From the NCBI RefSeq assembly GCF_002797815.1, contig NZ_PGFJ01000002.1, positions 868,001 to 932,000 of the forward strand: a DNA stretch of 64,000 nt. Direction: 5' to 3'. Shown here piece after piece: positions 44,436 to 53,071 of the stretch (position 1 is its first letter; every line of letters begins with the position of its first letter). The stretch is from Mucilaginibacter auburnensis (GTDB lineage: Bacteria > Bacteroidota > Bacteroidia > Sphingobacteriales > Sphingobacteriaceae). The notes beneath the pieces were generated by a model, which was not told where the DNA came from, ran no database searches, and was given only the letters and a program-made list of their open reading frames with translations. Made by a program: the position numbers and the translations under genes.

Positions 44436-46010
44436 ATGGTAGAGGTAAGACCAGATGAAGTTTCAGCGATTTTGCGTCAGCAATTAGCTGGATTCAAGTC
44501 AGAATCTGAATTAGAAGAAGTGGGTACCGTATTGCAGGTAGGCGACGGTATTGCACGCGTTTATGGTTTAAGCAAAGTTCAATCAGGTGAGCTGGTTGAA
44601 TTTGACAATGGCCTGCAAGGTATTGTATTGAACCTTGAAGAAGATAACGTTGGTGTGGTACTTTTGGGTTCCAGCGACGAGATCAGAGAAGGCGACACCG
44701 TTAAACGTACTAACAAGATCGCCTCTATCAACGTAGGCGAAGGTATGCTTGGCCGTGTTGTTAACACATTAGGTGAGCCTATTGATGGTAAAGGACCAAT
44801 TTTGGGCCAAACTTACGAGATGCCTTTGGAGCGTAAAGCGCCGGGCGTTATCTACCGCCAGCCGGTTACCGAGCCTCTTCAAACAGGTATCAAAGCTATT
44901 GATGCCATGATCCCTATCGGTCGTGGTCAGCGTGAGTTGGTTATTGGCGACCGTCAAACAGGTAAAACCGCGGTTTGTATCGATACCATCATCAACCAAA
45001 AAGAATTTTATGATGCAGGTCAACCTGTAATCTGTATATATGTGGCTTGCGGTCAGAAAGCTTCTACAGTGGCTAACATCGTTCGCGCACTGGAAGAAAA
45101 AGGCGCTATGCCTTACTCTATCGTAGTTGCTGCAAACGCGTCAGACTCTGCTACCATGCAGTACTTTGCTCCTTTGGCTGGTGCAGCTATAGGTGAGTAT
45201 TTCCGTGATACCGGCAGACCAGGCTTGATCGTGTATGATGACTTGTCAAAACAAGCAGTAGCTTACCGTGAAGTATCATTGTTATTACGTCGTCCACCGG
45301 GCCGTGAGGCTTATCCTGGTGACGTATTTTACCTGCACAGCCGTTTATTAGAGCGTGCCGCTAAAATCAACAGCAATGACTCTATCGCTCAGCAAATGAA
45401 TGACCTTCCTGATTCAATACGTGGTATTGTTAAAGGTGGTGGTTCATTAACAGCGCTTCCAATTATTGAAACACAAGCTGGTGACGTATCAGCCTACATC
45501 CCAACCAACGTAATTTCAATTACTGATGGTCAGATCTTCCTTGAATCAAACCTGTTCAACGCGGGTGTTCGTCCGGCTATTAACGTAGGTATCTCTGTAT
45601 CTCGTGTAGGTGGTAACGCGCAGATCAAATCAATGAAGAAAGTTGCCGGTACATTGAAACTTGACCAGGCTCAGTTCCGTGAGTTAGAGGCTTTCTCTAA
45701 ATTCGGTTCAGATCTGGATGCTTCAACCAAAAACGTATTGGATAAAGGTGCACGTAACGTTGAGATCTTGAAACAAGGTCAGTTCTCTCCGGTATCTGTT
45801 GAGAAACAAGTAGCTATTATTTACCTGGGTACTAAAAACCTGATGCGTAGCGTACCTGTAAACAAAATACGTGAGTTTGAAGCTGAATTTACTTCGCAAT
45901 TAGAGCTGCGTCACCCTGAGGTGCTTGCAGGCTTAAAAGCTGGTAAATTTGACGACTCGTTAACCAGCGTGTTGGAAAAAGTAGCGAAAGAGCTTTCAGC
46001 AAATTATTAA
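44436..46010 (+). CDS. atpA: ATP synthase subunit alpha
   Basis: 524 aa, the usual length. N-terminal beta-barrel ([20 protein letters not shown]), P-loop GDRQTGKT at 171-178 with VIGDRQ before it, then [20 protein letters not shown] and the ATP synthase signature [14 protein letters not shown]. It forms the non-catalytic sites of the F1 head. No atpD (beta) or atpC (epsilon) is nearby. atpG follows after a repeat-filled gap of 125 bp. Confidence 0.98.
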   Translation: MVEVRPDEVSAILRQQLAGFKSESELEEVGTVLQVGDGIARVYGLSKVQSGELVEFDNGLQGIVLNLEEDNVGVVLLGSSDEIREGDTVKRTNKIASINVGEGMLGRVVNTLGEPIDGKGPILGQTYEMPLERKAPGVIYRQPVTEPLQTGIKAIDAMIPIGRGQRELVIGDRQTGKTAVCIDTIINQKEFYDAGQPVICIYVACGQKASTVANIVRALEEKGAMPYSIVVAANASDSATMQYFAPLAGAAIGEYFRDTGRPGLIVYDDLSKQAVAYREVSLLLRRPPGREAYPGDVFYLHSRLLERAAKINSNDSIAQQMNDLPDSIRGIVKGGGSLTALPIIETQAGDVSAYIPTNVISITDGQIFLESNLFNAGVRPAINVGISVSRVGGNAQIKSMKKVAGTLKLDQAQFRELEAFSKFGSDLDASTKNVLDKGARNVEILKQGQFSPVSVEKQVAIIYLGTKNLMRSVPVNKIREFEAEFTSQLELRHPEVLAGLKAGKFDDSLTSVLEKVAKELSANY

Positions 46011-46130
46011 TTAGATTTGAGATGTTAGATGTGAGTATTGAGACAGATACTCACATCTGACAAATAAAGATAAAACAGATAGAGTAGTGTTGATATGTCT
46101 CATATCTCACATCTCATATCTCACATCTCG
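46011..46130. repeat. Opposed GAGATNTGAG word arms between atpA and atpG
   Basis: The left part contains an inner perfect hairpin AGATGTGAGTAT (46027-46038) / ATACTCACATCT (46047-46058) with an 8-nt loop. The right arm 46097-46130 repeats TCTCATATCTCACA. The same word is used as at 43.8 kb. The right arm ends 5 bp before the atpG ATG. Confidence 0.65.
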
Positions 46131-46135
46131 TAAGA

Positions 46136-47038
46136 ATGGCTAATTTAAAAGAAGTAAGAAACAGGATAGGTTCGGTTAACTCAACCCAGCAAATTACCAA
46201 AGCCATGAAAATGGTTTCGGCTGCTAAGTTGAAACGCGCCACCAATGCTATAGTTGAGCTGCGCCCCTACGCTAACAAGCTAAAGGAGTTATTAGCTAAT
46301 TTATCTTCAAGCTTAGAAGATGGCGCTTCGCCATTTTTGCAGGAGCGCGAGCCCGTACGTGTTTTGATAGTAGCTATTACCTCTAACCGTGGTTTGGCCG
46401 GCGCTTTCAATACCAACGTAATGAAGGCTACTAACAACCTGATCTCGGAAAAATACAGCGAGCAGTACAAAGCAGGTAACGTTTCAATTGTAGCTATCGG
46501 TAAAAAATCGCAGGAGTATTATGAGCGTCGTAAATATAATGTTGTTGGCAACAATAACGAGGTTTACAACCACCTTAACTTCACCAGCGTTTCTGCTATT
46601 ACCGAAAGCATCATGGATGGCTTTTTGAACGGTAAATATGATCGCGTGGAAATTGTATACAACCACTTCAGAAACGCGGCTGTTCAGTACCTCATCACCG
46701 AGCAATTGTTACCGGTACCAAAAGCGGAAAATAAAGAAGAAGTAAAAGCTGTTAAAGGCGAGATCAAAGCTCAGGTTGATTATATACTGGAGCCATCAAA
46801 ACAAGAGATAGTTGAACAACTGATACCTAAGAATATCAAAATTCAATTATACCGCGCCGTATTAGACTCTGTAGCTTCAGAGCACGGCGCACGTATGACG
46901 GCTATGGATAAAGCAACTGAGAATGCAGGCGAACTATTGAAAGCCTTAAAACTTTCATACAACCAGGCACGCCAGGCAGCCATCACCACCGAGCTTACCG
47001 AGATTGTGAGCGGTGCGGCAGCCCTATCGGCAGAATAA
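46136..47038 (+). CDS. atpG: ATP synthase subunit gamma
   Basis: 300 aa. The N-terminal helix MANLKEVRNRIGSVNSTQQITKAMKMV and the C-terminal ITTELTEIVSGAAALS are the hallmarks of gamma, the rotating central shaft. VLIVAITSNRGLAGAFNTNV is the conserved Rossmann-like part. It ends the operon; a strong terminator follows. Confidence 0.97.
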   Translation: MANLKEVRNRIGSVNSTQQITKAMKMVSAAKLKRATNAIVELRPYANKLKELLANLSSSLEDGASPFLQEREPVRVLIVAITSNRGLAGAFNTNVMKATNNLISEKYSEQYKAGNVSIVAIGKKSQEYYERRKYNVVGNNNEVYNHLNFTSVSAITESIMDGFLNGKYDRVEIVYNHFRNAAVQYLITEQLLPVPKAENKEEVKAVKGEIKAQVDYILEPSKQEIVEQLIPKNIKIQLYRAVLDSVASEHGARMTAMDKATENAGELLKALKLSYNQARQAAITTELTEIVSGAAALSAE

Positions 47039-47055
47039 AGAAATATATAATAATG

Positions 47056-47091
47056 AAAGGCCCGTTACTTTCGTAACGGGCCTTTTTTTTT
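47056..47091 (+). terminator. Terminator of the atp operon
   Basis: AAAGGCCCGTTAC (47056-47068) pairs perfectly with GTAACGGGCCTTT (47073-47085), loop TTTC, followed by TTTTTT. It lies 17 bp after the atpG stop. Confidence 0.92.
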
Positions 47092-47155
47092 GAGCTTATG
47101 CAACTTACCACGCTTCCTTTTTGCAGCAGGTAAAAATAGACCGCAGTAACAGAAC

Positions 47156-49111
47156 TTATTTTGAGGACATGTTATATCTCCAGCTCATTTCACCGTTAGG
47201 CGCTGTTTTTACAAATGCGTCAAAATACTTTTTAAATATAGCGGCTGGTTGTTTTTGCCCGTTCACCACAAAACCCTCGTTACTTAACGCTAACGACAAA
47301 TTGGCCAAAGCATTATCGCTTTTATCTATAATTCCATCTTTAACCATTTCTAAAATAATGCGATTTAAAATGTGGCTGTTTTCCATCTGCATAGATGCCG
47401 CGTATTTAGGATTATTGGTGTGCCTGTCAAACATCACCTTGTACTTTTTTGCAACTTCATCGGGTTGCTTCTTTCCATTTACAATAAATTCATCGCTTCC
47501 CAGTTTATAGCTAAACAGTCGCATCGAAGCTGCATCGCCTGGTATAATTCCATCTTTTACCAGTTCAAGGGCCATTTGTTCATTATAAGTACGCGGAATA
47601 TGACGTAAGCCATCGTTGATGTTATTGTTCTTGTCTAAACTAAAATCATAATAGGCACGGTCCATTGAATCCCGCCTAACCAAACTTTGATATCGGTTAA
47701 AACCACCGTTCTGATTGGCAGCGGTAGTATATGTAGTTTGGGTATTAACGGTAGTTTTAACTAATTTATCTGTATCGGATGCGTTAGTTACCGTTTTAAA
47801 ATTGATAACATTATAGCTATCCTGCCTTGTCTCGATCAGTGCAACTGTTTTTGCGCTGTCTGCATATCTTGTTGTAAATTTCACAGCCGAAGCAACCATA
47901 CTATCAATCACTTTTCGTTGCGCTATTACCAATTTAGATTTATCGCTCACGTTGGCAGCCGTAGTTTGTTTGTATGACTCTTTTTGAGTATTCAATGGCA
48001 CTTCACCTTCTGCAGGCATTACAACCTTAGCTATAGCCAGGGCGGCCTCTTTAATACGGTCCTTCCCCGCGTAGGCTGAAAACCCTATGCCGGATATAAC
48101 CAGACATACAATAAGAACAGTCATCTCCAATGTATTTAAGCCATTGTTGCGCTTTTTAACCATGCGGTGTACCCGCTTTATTAATTGATTGCCTGAACCT
48201 GACATAGCCATACCATAAACCGGTTTACTGCTTCTAAAAATTTCGCAGGCTACTAAAGCATTTATATAATTAACTTTAGTAACGTTTTTTGAAATGGCAA
48301 TATCATCGCAGCAATTTTCGCGTTCCGTTTTAATTAAATGTGATACCCACAACACAGCCGGATTAAAGAAAAAGATTATCTCCAGCATACTTTGCAGCAG
48401 GTTTACAAGATAGTCTCGTCTCCTTATATGTGCCAGCTCATGTAACAGCACAGCTTCAACCTCGGCAGTTGAAAGGGCGGTAAGTAAGCCGATGGGTATT
48501 AGTATAACAGGTTTAAAATGTCCTAATACCATTGGTACTTTTGCCAGTTCTGATTCCAAGATATTTACCTGTTGCGTAACACCCAGTCTGCCCGCCATTT
48601 CCCTGGTTTTCTGCACCCAATGGTTGGCTACTTGATGTATTTTTTTATGCTTTAGCCTGTGTACAGCCATCAGGCCCCAGCCTAATTGAACACATCTGAC
48701 ACAAATTATAATAAACCATATTAATACAATGCTTATACGATGTGTTGTTATAAAATTTTCAAAAAATGCCTGGTTGTGAGAGGAAGCGGATTCCGGCATA
48801 GATGCCTGGGTAGCCTGTCCAACATTGGCGGGTGCTGTTAGTGTAGTGTAGTTAGATTGGGCAGTAACAGGGATCTTTTCCAAACCGTTATTGAATTGCA
48901 CTACAAAGGTTACAGCAATAGCCAGGGTAAACATCATGAAAGCTGCCGCTAATAAATTGTACCTGGTAACAGCGGCGGCATGGCGGGTTAACATAATAAC
49001 TATTCCGGCCAAAGCGGCCAGTAACAAGCCGTAAATAAATGAATAGAGTAAGGTATTACAAAGTGCAGCAATTAGCTGATCTGTAAATAGCGAAGAGATA
49101 AGATTTGACAT
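47156..49111 (-). CDS. M56-family (BlaR1-like) membrane metallopeptidase sensor
   Basis: 651 aa. N-terminal membrane helices (about 20-75, 125-150) frame a zinc-protease domain with H224-E-L-A-H228 (LLHELAHIRRRDYL); CCDDIA and a further helix (about 325-345) follow. The C-terminal half is periplasmic and carries a duplicated ~55-aa unit: EQMALELVKDGIIPGDAA at about 509 and RIILEMVKDGIIDKSDNA at about 582, each with F(I/V)VNGxKQP. BlaR1 proteins cut the partner BlaI repressor on sensing a ligand. It lies 22 bp downstream of the blaI-like gene. The ligand is unlikely to be a beta-lactam because no penicillin-binding domain is seen. Confidence 0.88.
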   Translation of the reverse strand: MSNLISSLFTDQLIAALCNTLLYSFIYGLLLAALAGIVIMLTRHAAAVTRYNLLAAAFMMFTLAIAVTFVVQFNNGLEKIPVTAQSNYTTLTAPANVGQATQASMPESASSHNQAFFENFITTHRISIVLIWFIIICVRCVQLGWGLMAVHRLKHKKIHQVANHWVQKTREMAGRLGVTQQVNILESELAKVPMVLGHFKPVILIPIGLLTALSTAEVEAVLLHELAHIRRRDYLVNLLQSMLEIIFFFNPAVLWVSHLIKTERENCCDDIAISKNVTKVNYINALVACEIFRSSKPVYGMAMSGSGNQLIKRVHRMVKKRNNGLNTLEMTVLIVCLVISGIGFSAYAGKDRIKEAALAIAKVVMPAEGEVPLNTQKESYKQTTAANVSDKSKLVIAQRKVIDSMVASAVKFTTRYADSAKTVALIETRQDSYNVINFKTVTNASDTDKLVKTTVNTQTTYTTAANQNGGFNRYQSLVRRDSMDRAYYDFSLDKNNNINDGLRHIPRTYNEQMALELVKDGIIPGDAASMRLFSYKLGSDEFIVNGKKQPDEVAKKYKVMFDRHTNNPKYAASMQMENSHILNRIILEMVKDGIIDKSDNALANLSLALSNEGFVVNGQKQPAAIFKKYFDAFVKTAPNGEMSWRYNMSSK

Positions 49112-49133
49112 AGGTTATAAATTTTGATTAGTG

Positions 49134-49526
49134 TTATTGATCTTCCAGTTTATCCAGCAATTCTCTGATACTTTCCAAATCCTTTTTGGATGCCTTTTTA
49201 CTACCCAACAGCTGCATCACCAGTTTTCCGGCGGCTCCCTGGTAAACCGCATCAACAAATTTGTTAAGCAACTGGCTCTTAGTTTCCTCCTCGGGTTCAG
49301 CCACATAGTACACATGCTTCATCTGGCTGGCGTCTCGTTTTAAAATACCCTTATCTGCCATGATCTGCATCAGCTTTAAAGTTGTGGTATAGTTAACATC
49401 CTTAGCCTTGATCAATTCATCGTTAACCGACCGTACGGTGGCGGGGCCGATCTGCCAAAGCACCTGTAATATCTCCAGTTCAGACCTGGTTGGTTCTAAT
49501 TTTTTTTGTTCGTTTAACTGATCCAT
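49134..49526 (-). CDS. BlaI/MecI/CopY-family repressor
   Basis: 130 aa. The winged helix is clear: PTRSELEILQVLWQIGPATV then VNDELIKAKDVNYTTTLKLM, and ADKGILKRDASQMKHVYYVA, which is the wing. The C-terminal dimerisation helices follow (LLNKFVDAVYQGAAGKLVMQ). It is the repressor partner of the M56 protease gene 22 bp downstream. A palindrome sits between its -33 and -7 boxes, so it probably represses its own operon. Confidence 0.93.
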   Translation of the reverse strand: MDQLNEQKKLEPTRSELEILQVLWQIGPATVRSVNDELIKAKDVNYTTTLKLMQIMADKGILKRDASQMKHVYYVAEPEEETKSQLLNKFVDAVYQGAAGKLVMQLLGSKKASKKDLESIRELLDKLEDQ

Positions 49527-49530
49527 ATCC

Positions 49531-49560
49531 TAAAGGTAGGAAACTTTTCGTACGAAACAA
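49531..49560 (-). promoter_or_regulatory. blaI-like promoter with operator in the spacer
   Basis: On the minus strand TTG (49558-49560), a 19-bp spacer and TACCTTTA (49531-49538) form a near-consensus promoter. The perfect 12-bp palindrome TTTCGTACGAAA (49546-49557) fills the spacer, so a dimer bound there would block polymerase. The start lies close to the ATG, so the mRNA would be leaderless or nearly so. Confidence 0.55.
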
Positions 49561-49861
49561 TATTTATCTTATTTTTTTTTATTTCGGAACCCTGTCCCAT
49601 TTGGTGGACCAAAACGGGGGATTGGATATTCAAAGTTGACTTACCTAAAAACGGTAAAACTTAAAACATTGACTAACAATACAGATACGTCCCAAACTTT
49701 TGCAATAATTGTGCATAGTCGCATAGTTATGTGGGACAACTTAGTGTGAGGAGGTAAAGTTAATATAAGGGAATTATTGAGGTAACATTACTGCTGTTAC
49801 TTTGAAGCTTTGGTGAGGTTTGCCTTCTCCAATGTGTACACATAAAATCCCCCTTAATTAA
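49561..49861. other. Intergenic region upstream of the cupin-like gene
   Basis: About 300 bp with no ORF or RNA recognised. It holds one imperfect inverted repeat, GTAACA-TTACTGC-TGTTAC (49782-49800). No clear TAnnTTTG box was found for the gene at 49862. Confidence 0.45.
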
Positions 49862-50743
49862 ATGGGCTTCCAACTTAGCGCAATTGATACTGTTGATACT
49901 ATTGATGCCGCAACTTTTAAGAAAAACTATTTAGATGCGCGCCGTCCGCTTGTAATTAAAGACCTCACCCGTAACTGGCCGTCAGTAGAAAAATGGACAC
50001 CTGAGTACTTAAAGCAGGTGGTTGGCAATAAGGTGGTTCCGCTGTATGACAATGCCAAAGCCGATCCATCAAAGCCGGTTAACTCAGCTGCTACCCAAAT
50101 GCCCTTTGATGATTATATTGATCTGATATTATCACAACCAACCGAGCTGCGCATTTTTTTTTTCAATATATTTAAACAAGCCCCTCAATTACTGAACGAC
50201 GTAACTTTACCAAAAGATTTAATGGGAGGCTTTATTGAAAGTATGCCTGCCATGTTTTTCGGCGGTTCAGATTCTGTTACCTTCCTGCATTATGACATTG
50301 ATCTTTCGCATATCTTCCATACGCATTTTCACGGTCGCAAGCACGTTATTTTGTTTGAAAATAAATGGAAAGAACGCCTGTATTGCCTCCCTAATGCAAC
50401 ATACGCGTTAGAAGATTATGACGTAGCCAATCCTGATATTGATAAATTTCCGGCTTTGAACGGTGTTGAAGGCATAGAATTATTTTTGGAGCACGGCGAC
50501 ACCCTCTTTATGCCAACAGGCTGGTGGCATTGGATGAAGTATGTTGGCGGCGGTTACTCATTAAGCCTGCGCGCATGGGATAGATCATGGGCAATTAAAG
50601 CTAAAAGCCTTTACAACCTCACCATACAACGCAAGTTTGACGATGTAATGAAAACCACCTTCAAAAAACGCTACATGGATTGGAAAGAGGAACTGGCAGT
50701 TAAGCGAGCCAATAAAGCATTAGCAGAGGGAAGGCCGCTTTAG
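49862..50743 (+). CDS. Cupin-like (JmjC-type) Fe(II)/2-oxoglutarate hydroxylase
   Basis: 293 aa, no signal peptide. The start of the domain (ARRPLVIKDLTRNWPSVEKW) is typical of cupin_8/JmjC proteins. The metal triad is visible: His-x-Asp in VTFLHYDIDLSHIFH and a later His in MPTGWWHWMKYV. RKHVILF holds the Lys for 2-oxoglutarate. Such enzymes hydroxylate proteins or small molecules; the target is unknown. It is convergent with a small membrane protein gene (6 bp). Confidence 0.9.
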   Translation: MGFQLSAIDTVDTIDAATFKKNYLDARRPLVIKDLTRNWPSVEKWTPEYLKQVVGNKVVPLYDNAKADPSKPVNSAATQMPFDDYIDLILSQPTELRIFFFNIFKQAPQLLNDVTLPKDLMGGFIESMPAMFFGGSDSVTFLHYDIDLSHIFHTHFHGRKHVILFENKWKERLYCLPNATYALEDYDVANPDIDKFPALNGVEGIELFLEHGDTLFMPTGWWHWMKYVGGGYSLSLRAWDRSWAIKAKSLYNLTIQRKFDDVMKTTFKKRYMDWKEELAVKRANKALAEGRPL

Positions 50744-50749
50744 CTGGTG

Positions 50750-51001
50750 TTAGCATAAGAGGTTAAGTATGAGTATAATAGCGGCAATTACCATAAATCC
50801 TACGATTTTTTGCCCGGTGCTTTCAGTTAACATAGCGTAATTATCTCCGTTATCATATTTCATTTCCCATATCTCTTTAAATGAATACGTTAACCGGGTT
50901 TGATTAATTTTTGATAACATCCATCCGAGCAAAAAAAGAAAACACGCACCCACAAAGCGTATGATCTCACCCCCAAAAAAGAAATTAAATAGAAATTTCA
51001 T
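50750..51001 (-). CDS. Small hypothetical membrane protein
   Basis: 83 aa with two hydrophobic segments (VGACFLFLLGWMLSKI and IVGFMVIAAIILILNLLC) and a polar stretch between (WEMKYDNGDNYAMLTES). Function is unknown. It lies 27 bp downstream of the NTF2-like gene on the same strand and may be co-transcribed. Confidence 0.6.
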   Translation of the reverse strand: MKFLFNFFFGGEIIRFVGACFLFLLGWMLSKINQTRLTYSFKEIWEMKYDNGDNYAMLTESTGQKIVGFMVIAAIILILNLLC

Positions 51002-51028
51002 CTAACCTTTATCTTTTAGCTTTTACCT

Positions 51029-51445
51029 TTAAGACGTATGATCCACCACTATCTTCCACTCACCGTCTATCTTCCTGAACCATAGGGTAAAATATCCTCC
51101 GGGCTCGTCTTTATCGCGTTTTAAGTGCCATGCTCCAAATACAAAAGCATCGGTGTCACTCAAAACCTCAACTTTCTTAATATCAAAAGACAGTATGCCC
51201 ATGGCCGCCTTGTTGGGGTAACCGCGCTTGTAATTATTTAAAGTGGCTTGCCAGCCATAGGTAGGCCTGGCGCTCACAAACATCAGCGAGTCTGATTTCC
51301 AGTACCCCTGCATAAACGTTTCCAGATCGCCGCGGTTCCAGGCATCCATTTGGTTATTCATTACCTTGATTATGGCTTCCCTGCTCTGCGCACCGGCATG
51401 GAGCATAGCTATTATAAATGCTGCAAGTAGTAAAAAACGCTTCAT
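51029..51445 (-). CDS. NTF2-like (DUF4440/SnoaL-type) secreted protein
   Basis: 138 aa. A signal peptide (AAFIIAMLHAGAQ) precedes an NTF2-like cone fold: VMNNQMDAWNRGDLETFMQG, YWKSDSLMFVS, ATLNNYKRGYPNK and AFVFGAWHL with YFTLWFRKIDGEWKIVVDHT at the end. DUF4440 members bind or convert small molecules; the role here is unknown. Confidence 0.85.
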   Translation of the reverse strand: MKRFLLLAAFIIAMLHAGAQSREAIIKVMNNQMDAWNRGDLETFMQGYWKSDSLMFVSARPTYGWQATLNNYKRGYPNKAAMGILSFDIKKVEVLSDTDAFVFGAWHLKRDKDEPGGYFTLWFRKIDGEWKIVVDHTS

Positions 51446-51552
51446 TCAATAAATTTAACAAACATTAAGTAGCCTTGCAAACCCAAATGCTCATAACCTT
51501 AAACCAACCTTAGGCTAACAATAATTTAACATTACGGCTACAAAAAACAGCT

Positions 51553-51560
51553 TACCTTTG
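51553..51560 (+). promoter_or_regulatory. -7 box (TACCTTTG) of the PfkB kinase gene
   Basis: TACCTTTG matches TAnnTTTG exactly, 40 bp before the ATG at 51601. The TTG at -33 is absent. Confidence 0.45.
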
Positions 51561-51600
51561 GGCTTTGAAGTAATACCCCCGTATACGTAAATAATACTGC

Positions 51601-52479
51601 ATGAATAGATCTATACTTTGTTTTGGAGAGGTTTTGTGGGATGCCTTTGGCGATGGTAAACAACCCGGCGGCGCAACCATGAATGTGGCTTTTCATTTAA
51701 TGCAGCAGGGTGCCCCTGTTTGCTTTATGAGCAGCGTTGGTAATGACAAGCCCGGTTCGGAGTTGCTGGAATTTTTGAAGGACAATTACCTGTACAATCC
51801 TTTAATACAGCGTCATAAAAACCTGCCTACGTGCCAGGTAACCGTTGAACTGGATGACAAGCAACAAGCCACTTATGTTATCCCCCAGCCAGTATCGTGG
51901 GACCAGATCCATCCCGACAAAAAACTTACGGAAAGAGCTGCGAAAGCGGCCGCTATAGTATTTGGCAGTTTGATATGCCGTAGCGATGTATCGAAAAACA
52001 CGCTGCTAAATTTACTGTCTGACACCAAAGCCATGAAGGTATTTGACGTCAACCTGCGTCATCCGCATTACGATACCACCACTATTGAGACGCTGGCTGC
52101 CCACGCCGATGTTGTGAAGATGAATGAAGAGGAAGCTAATTTATTGTTGAGCAGAACAAAAGGTGATCTCAAAGATAAAATAACTGAATTCCATTCAAAA
52201 TATCACGTAAACACCATTTGTGTTACACGCGGCGACAAAGGCGCTATTGTATGGCACGATCACGTTTTTTATGAACACGAAGGCTACCCTGTAAAAGTAG
52301 TTGACACCGTAGGTGCCGGCGACGCGTTTTTAGCCACCTTTGTTAAAGGCCTATTGGATAAACTACCAATGGCAGACATATTGAAACGCGCCTGTGCTGT
52401 AGGTGCATTTGTTGCGGGTAAACGCGGCGCTAATCCACGCTATGTGGAGGGTGTTGCCGAGTTGATGGAAACCTGGTAA
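51601..52479 (+). CDS. PfkB-family carbohydrate kinase (fructokinase-like)
   Basis: 292 aa. FGEVLWDAFGDGKQPGGATM at the start is the substrate-binding signature with GG. VFDVNLRHPHYD is the central motif, and DTVGAGDAFLATFVKG near the C-terminus contains the catalytic base Asp241 in GAGD. It phosphorylates a sugar, probably fructose, in the cytoplasm; specificity is inferred from similarity to bacterial fructokinases. It converges 2 bp from the GNAT gene. Confidence 0.9.
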   Translation: MNRSILCFGEVLWDAFGDGKQPGGATMNVAFHLMQQGAPVCFMSSVGNDKPGSELLEFLKDNYLYNPLIQRHKNLPTCQVTVELDDKQQATYVIPQPVSWDQIHPDKKLTERAAKAAAIVFGSLICRSDVSKNTLLNLLSDTKAMKVFDVNLRHPHYDTTTIETLAAHADVVKMNEEEANLLLSRTKGDLKDKITEFHSKYHVNTICVTRGDKGAIVWHDHVFYEHEGYPVKVVDTVGAGDAFLATFVKGLLDKLPMADILKRACAVGAFVAGKRGANPRYVEGVAELMETW

Positions 52480-52481
52480 GC

Positions 52482-52766
52482 TTAAGCTACTACACGTTCC
52501 CAGTCGGGATGGCGCTTTAGCCAGGTTTTGATGTAAGAACAGTAAGGCACGGCTTTAAGGTTGTGCTCTTCCAGATACTTAAAAACTTTCTCAACAAGGG
52601 CGGGGGCTACACCCTGCCCTTCCAGTTCAACCGGCACCTCGGTGTGCAGCAGGAACATTTTATCGCCGCGCAGCTGGTAGTCAATAAACGCGCGCTTATC
52701 GTCAACAAACATCTCAAAGTTATGATTGTCGGTGTTATTGATTAATGGCAGGTTAGTGTATGGCAT
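52482..52766 (-). CDS. Small GNAT-type N-acetyltransferase
   Basis: 94 aa. FIDYQLRGDKMFLLHTEVP and GQGVAPALVEKVFKYLEEHN form the shortened GNAT fold of the YjdJ/NATD1 type, with the acetyl-CoA loop EGQGVAPALVEK; AVPYCSYIKTWLKRHPDW at the end is the family signature. Substrate unknown. Convergent with the PfkB kinase. Confidence 0.9.
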   Translation of the reverse strand: MPYTNLPLINNTDNHNFEMFVDDKRAFIDYQLRGDKMFLLHTEVPVELEGQGVAPALVEKVFKYLEEHNLKAVPYCSYIKTWLKRHPDWERVVA

Positions 52767-52820
52767 AAATCTAATTTAGGAAAGTATTTTTATAATACCA
52801 TTGAAATGCCATTGTGTTTT

Positions 52821-52976
52821 ACTCACCCCGACGTAGCTTCGCTCGTAGACCCTCTCTTCGCCTTCGGCGCAAAGAGGGTGAGTAGAATTGATTTCGTTTC
52901 AAATTAACAATTACCATAACCCTCTTTTCCGCTTGCGGAAGAGAGGGTCTACGAGCGAAGCTACGTCGGGGTGAGT
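52821..52976. repeat. Two inverted ACTCACCCC elements (35-bp perfect inverted repeat)
   Basis: 52821-52855 and 52942-52976 are perfect reverse complements of 35 bp. Each is followed inward by a short hairpin (CGCC-TTC-GGCG left, TCCGC-TT-GCGGA right) and by CCCTCT/AGAGGG pairing. They are two head-to-head copies of a ~60-bp REP/MITE-like element, separated by about 35 bp of AT-rich DNA. Confidence 0.75.
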
Positions 52977-53071
52977 CAAAAGGCCGCTATTTTGTCATAT
53001 CCACCTAACAATTCCAATATTTAAAACTATTGAGAAAAATATTGCGTTAATTTATACTTGAAAGGCACATT

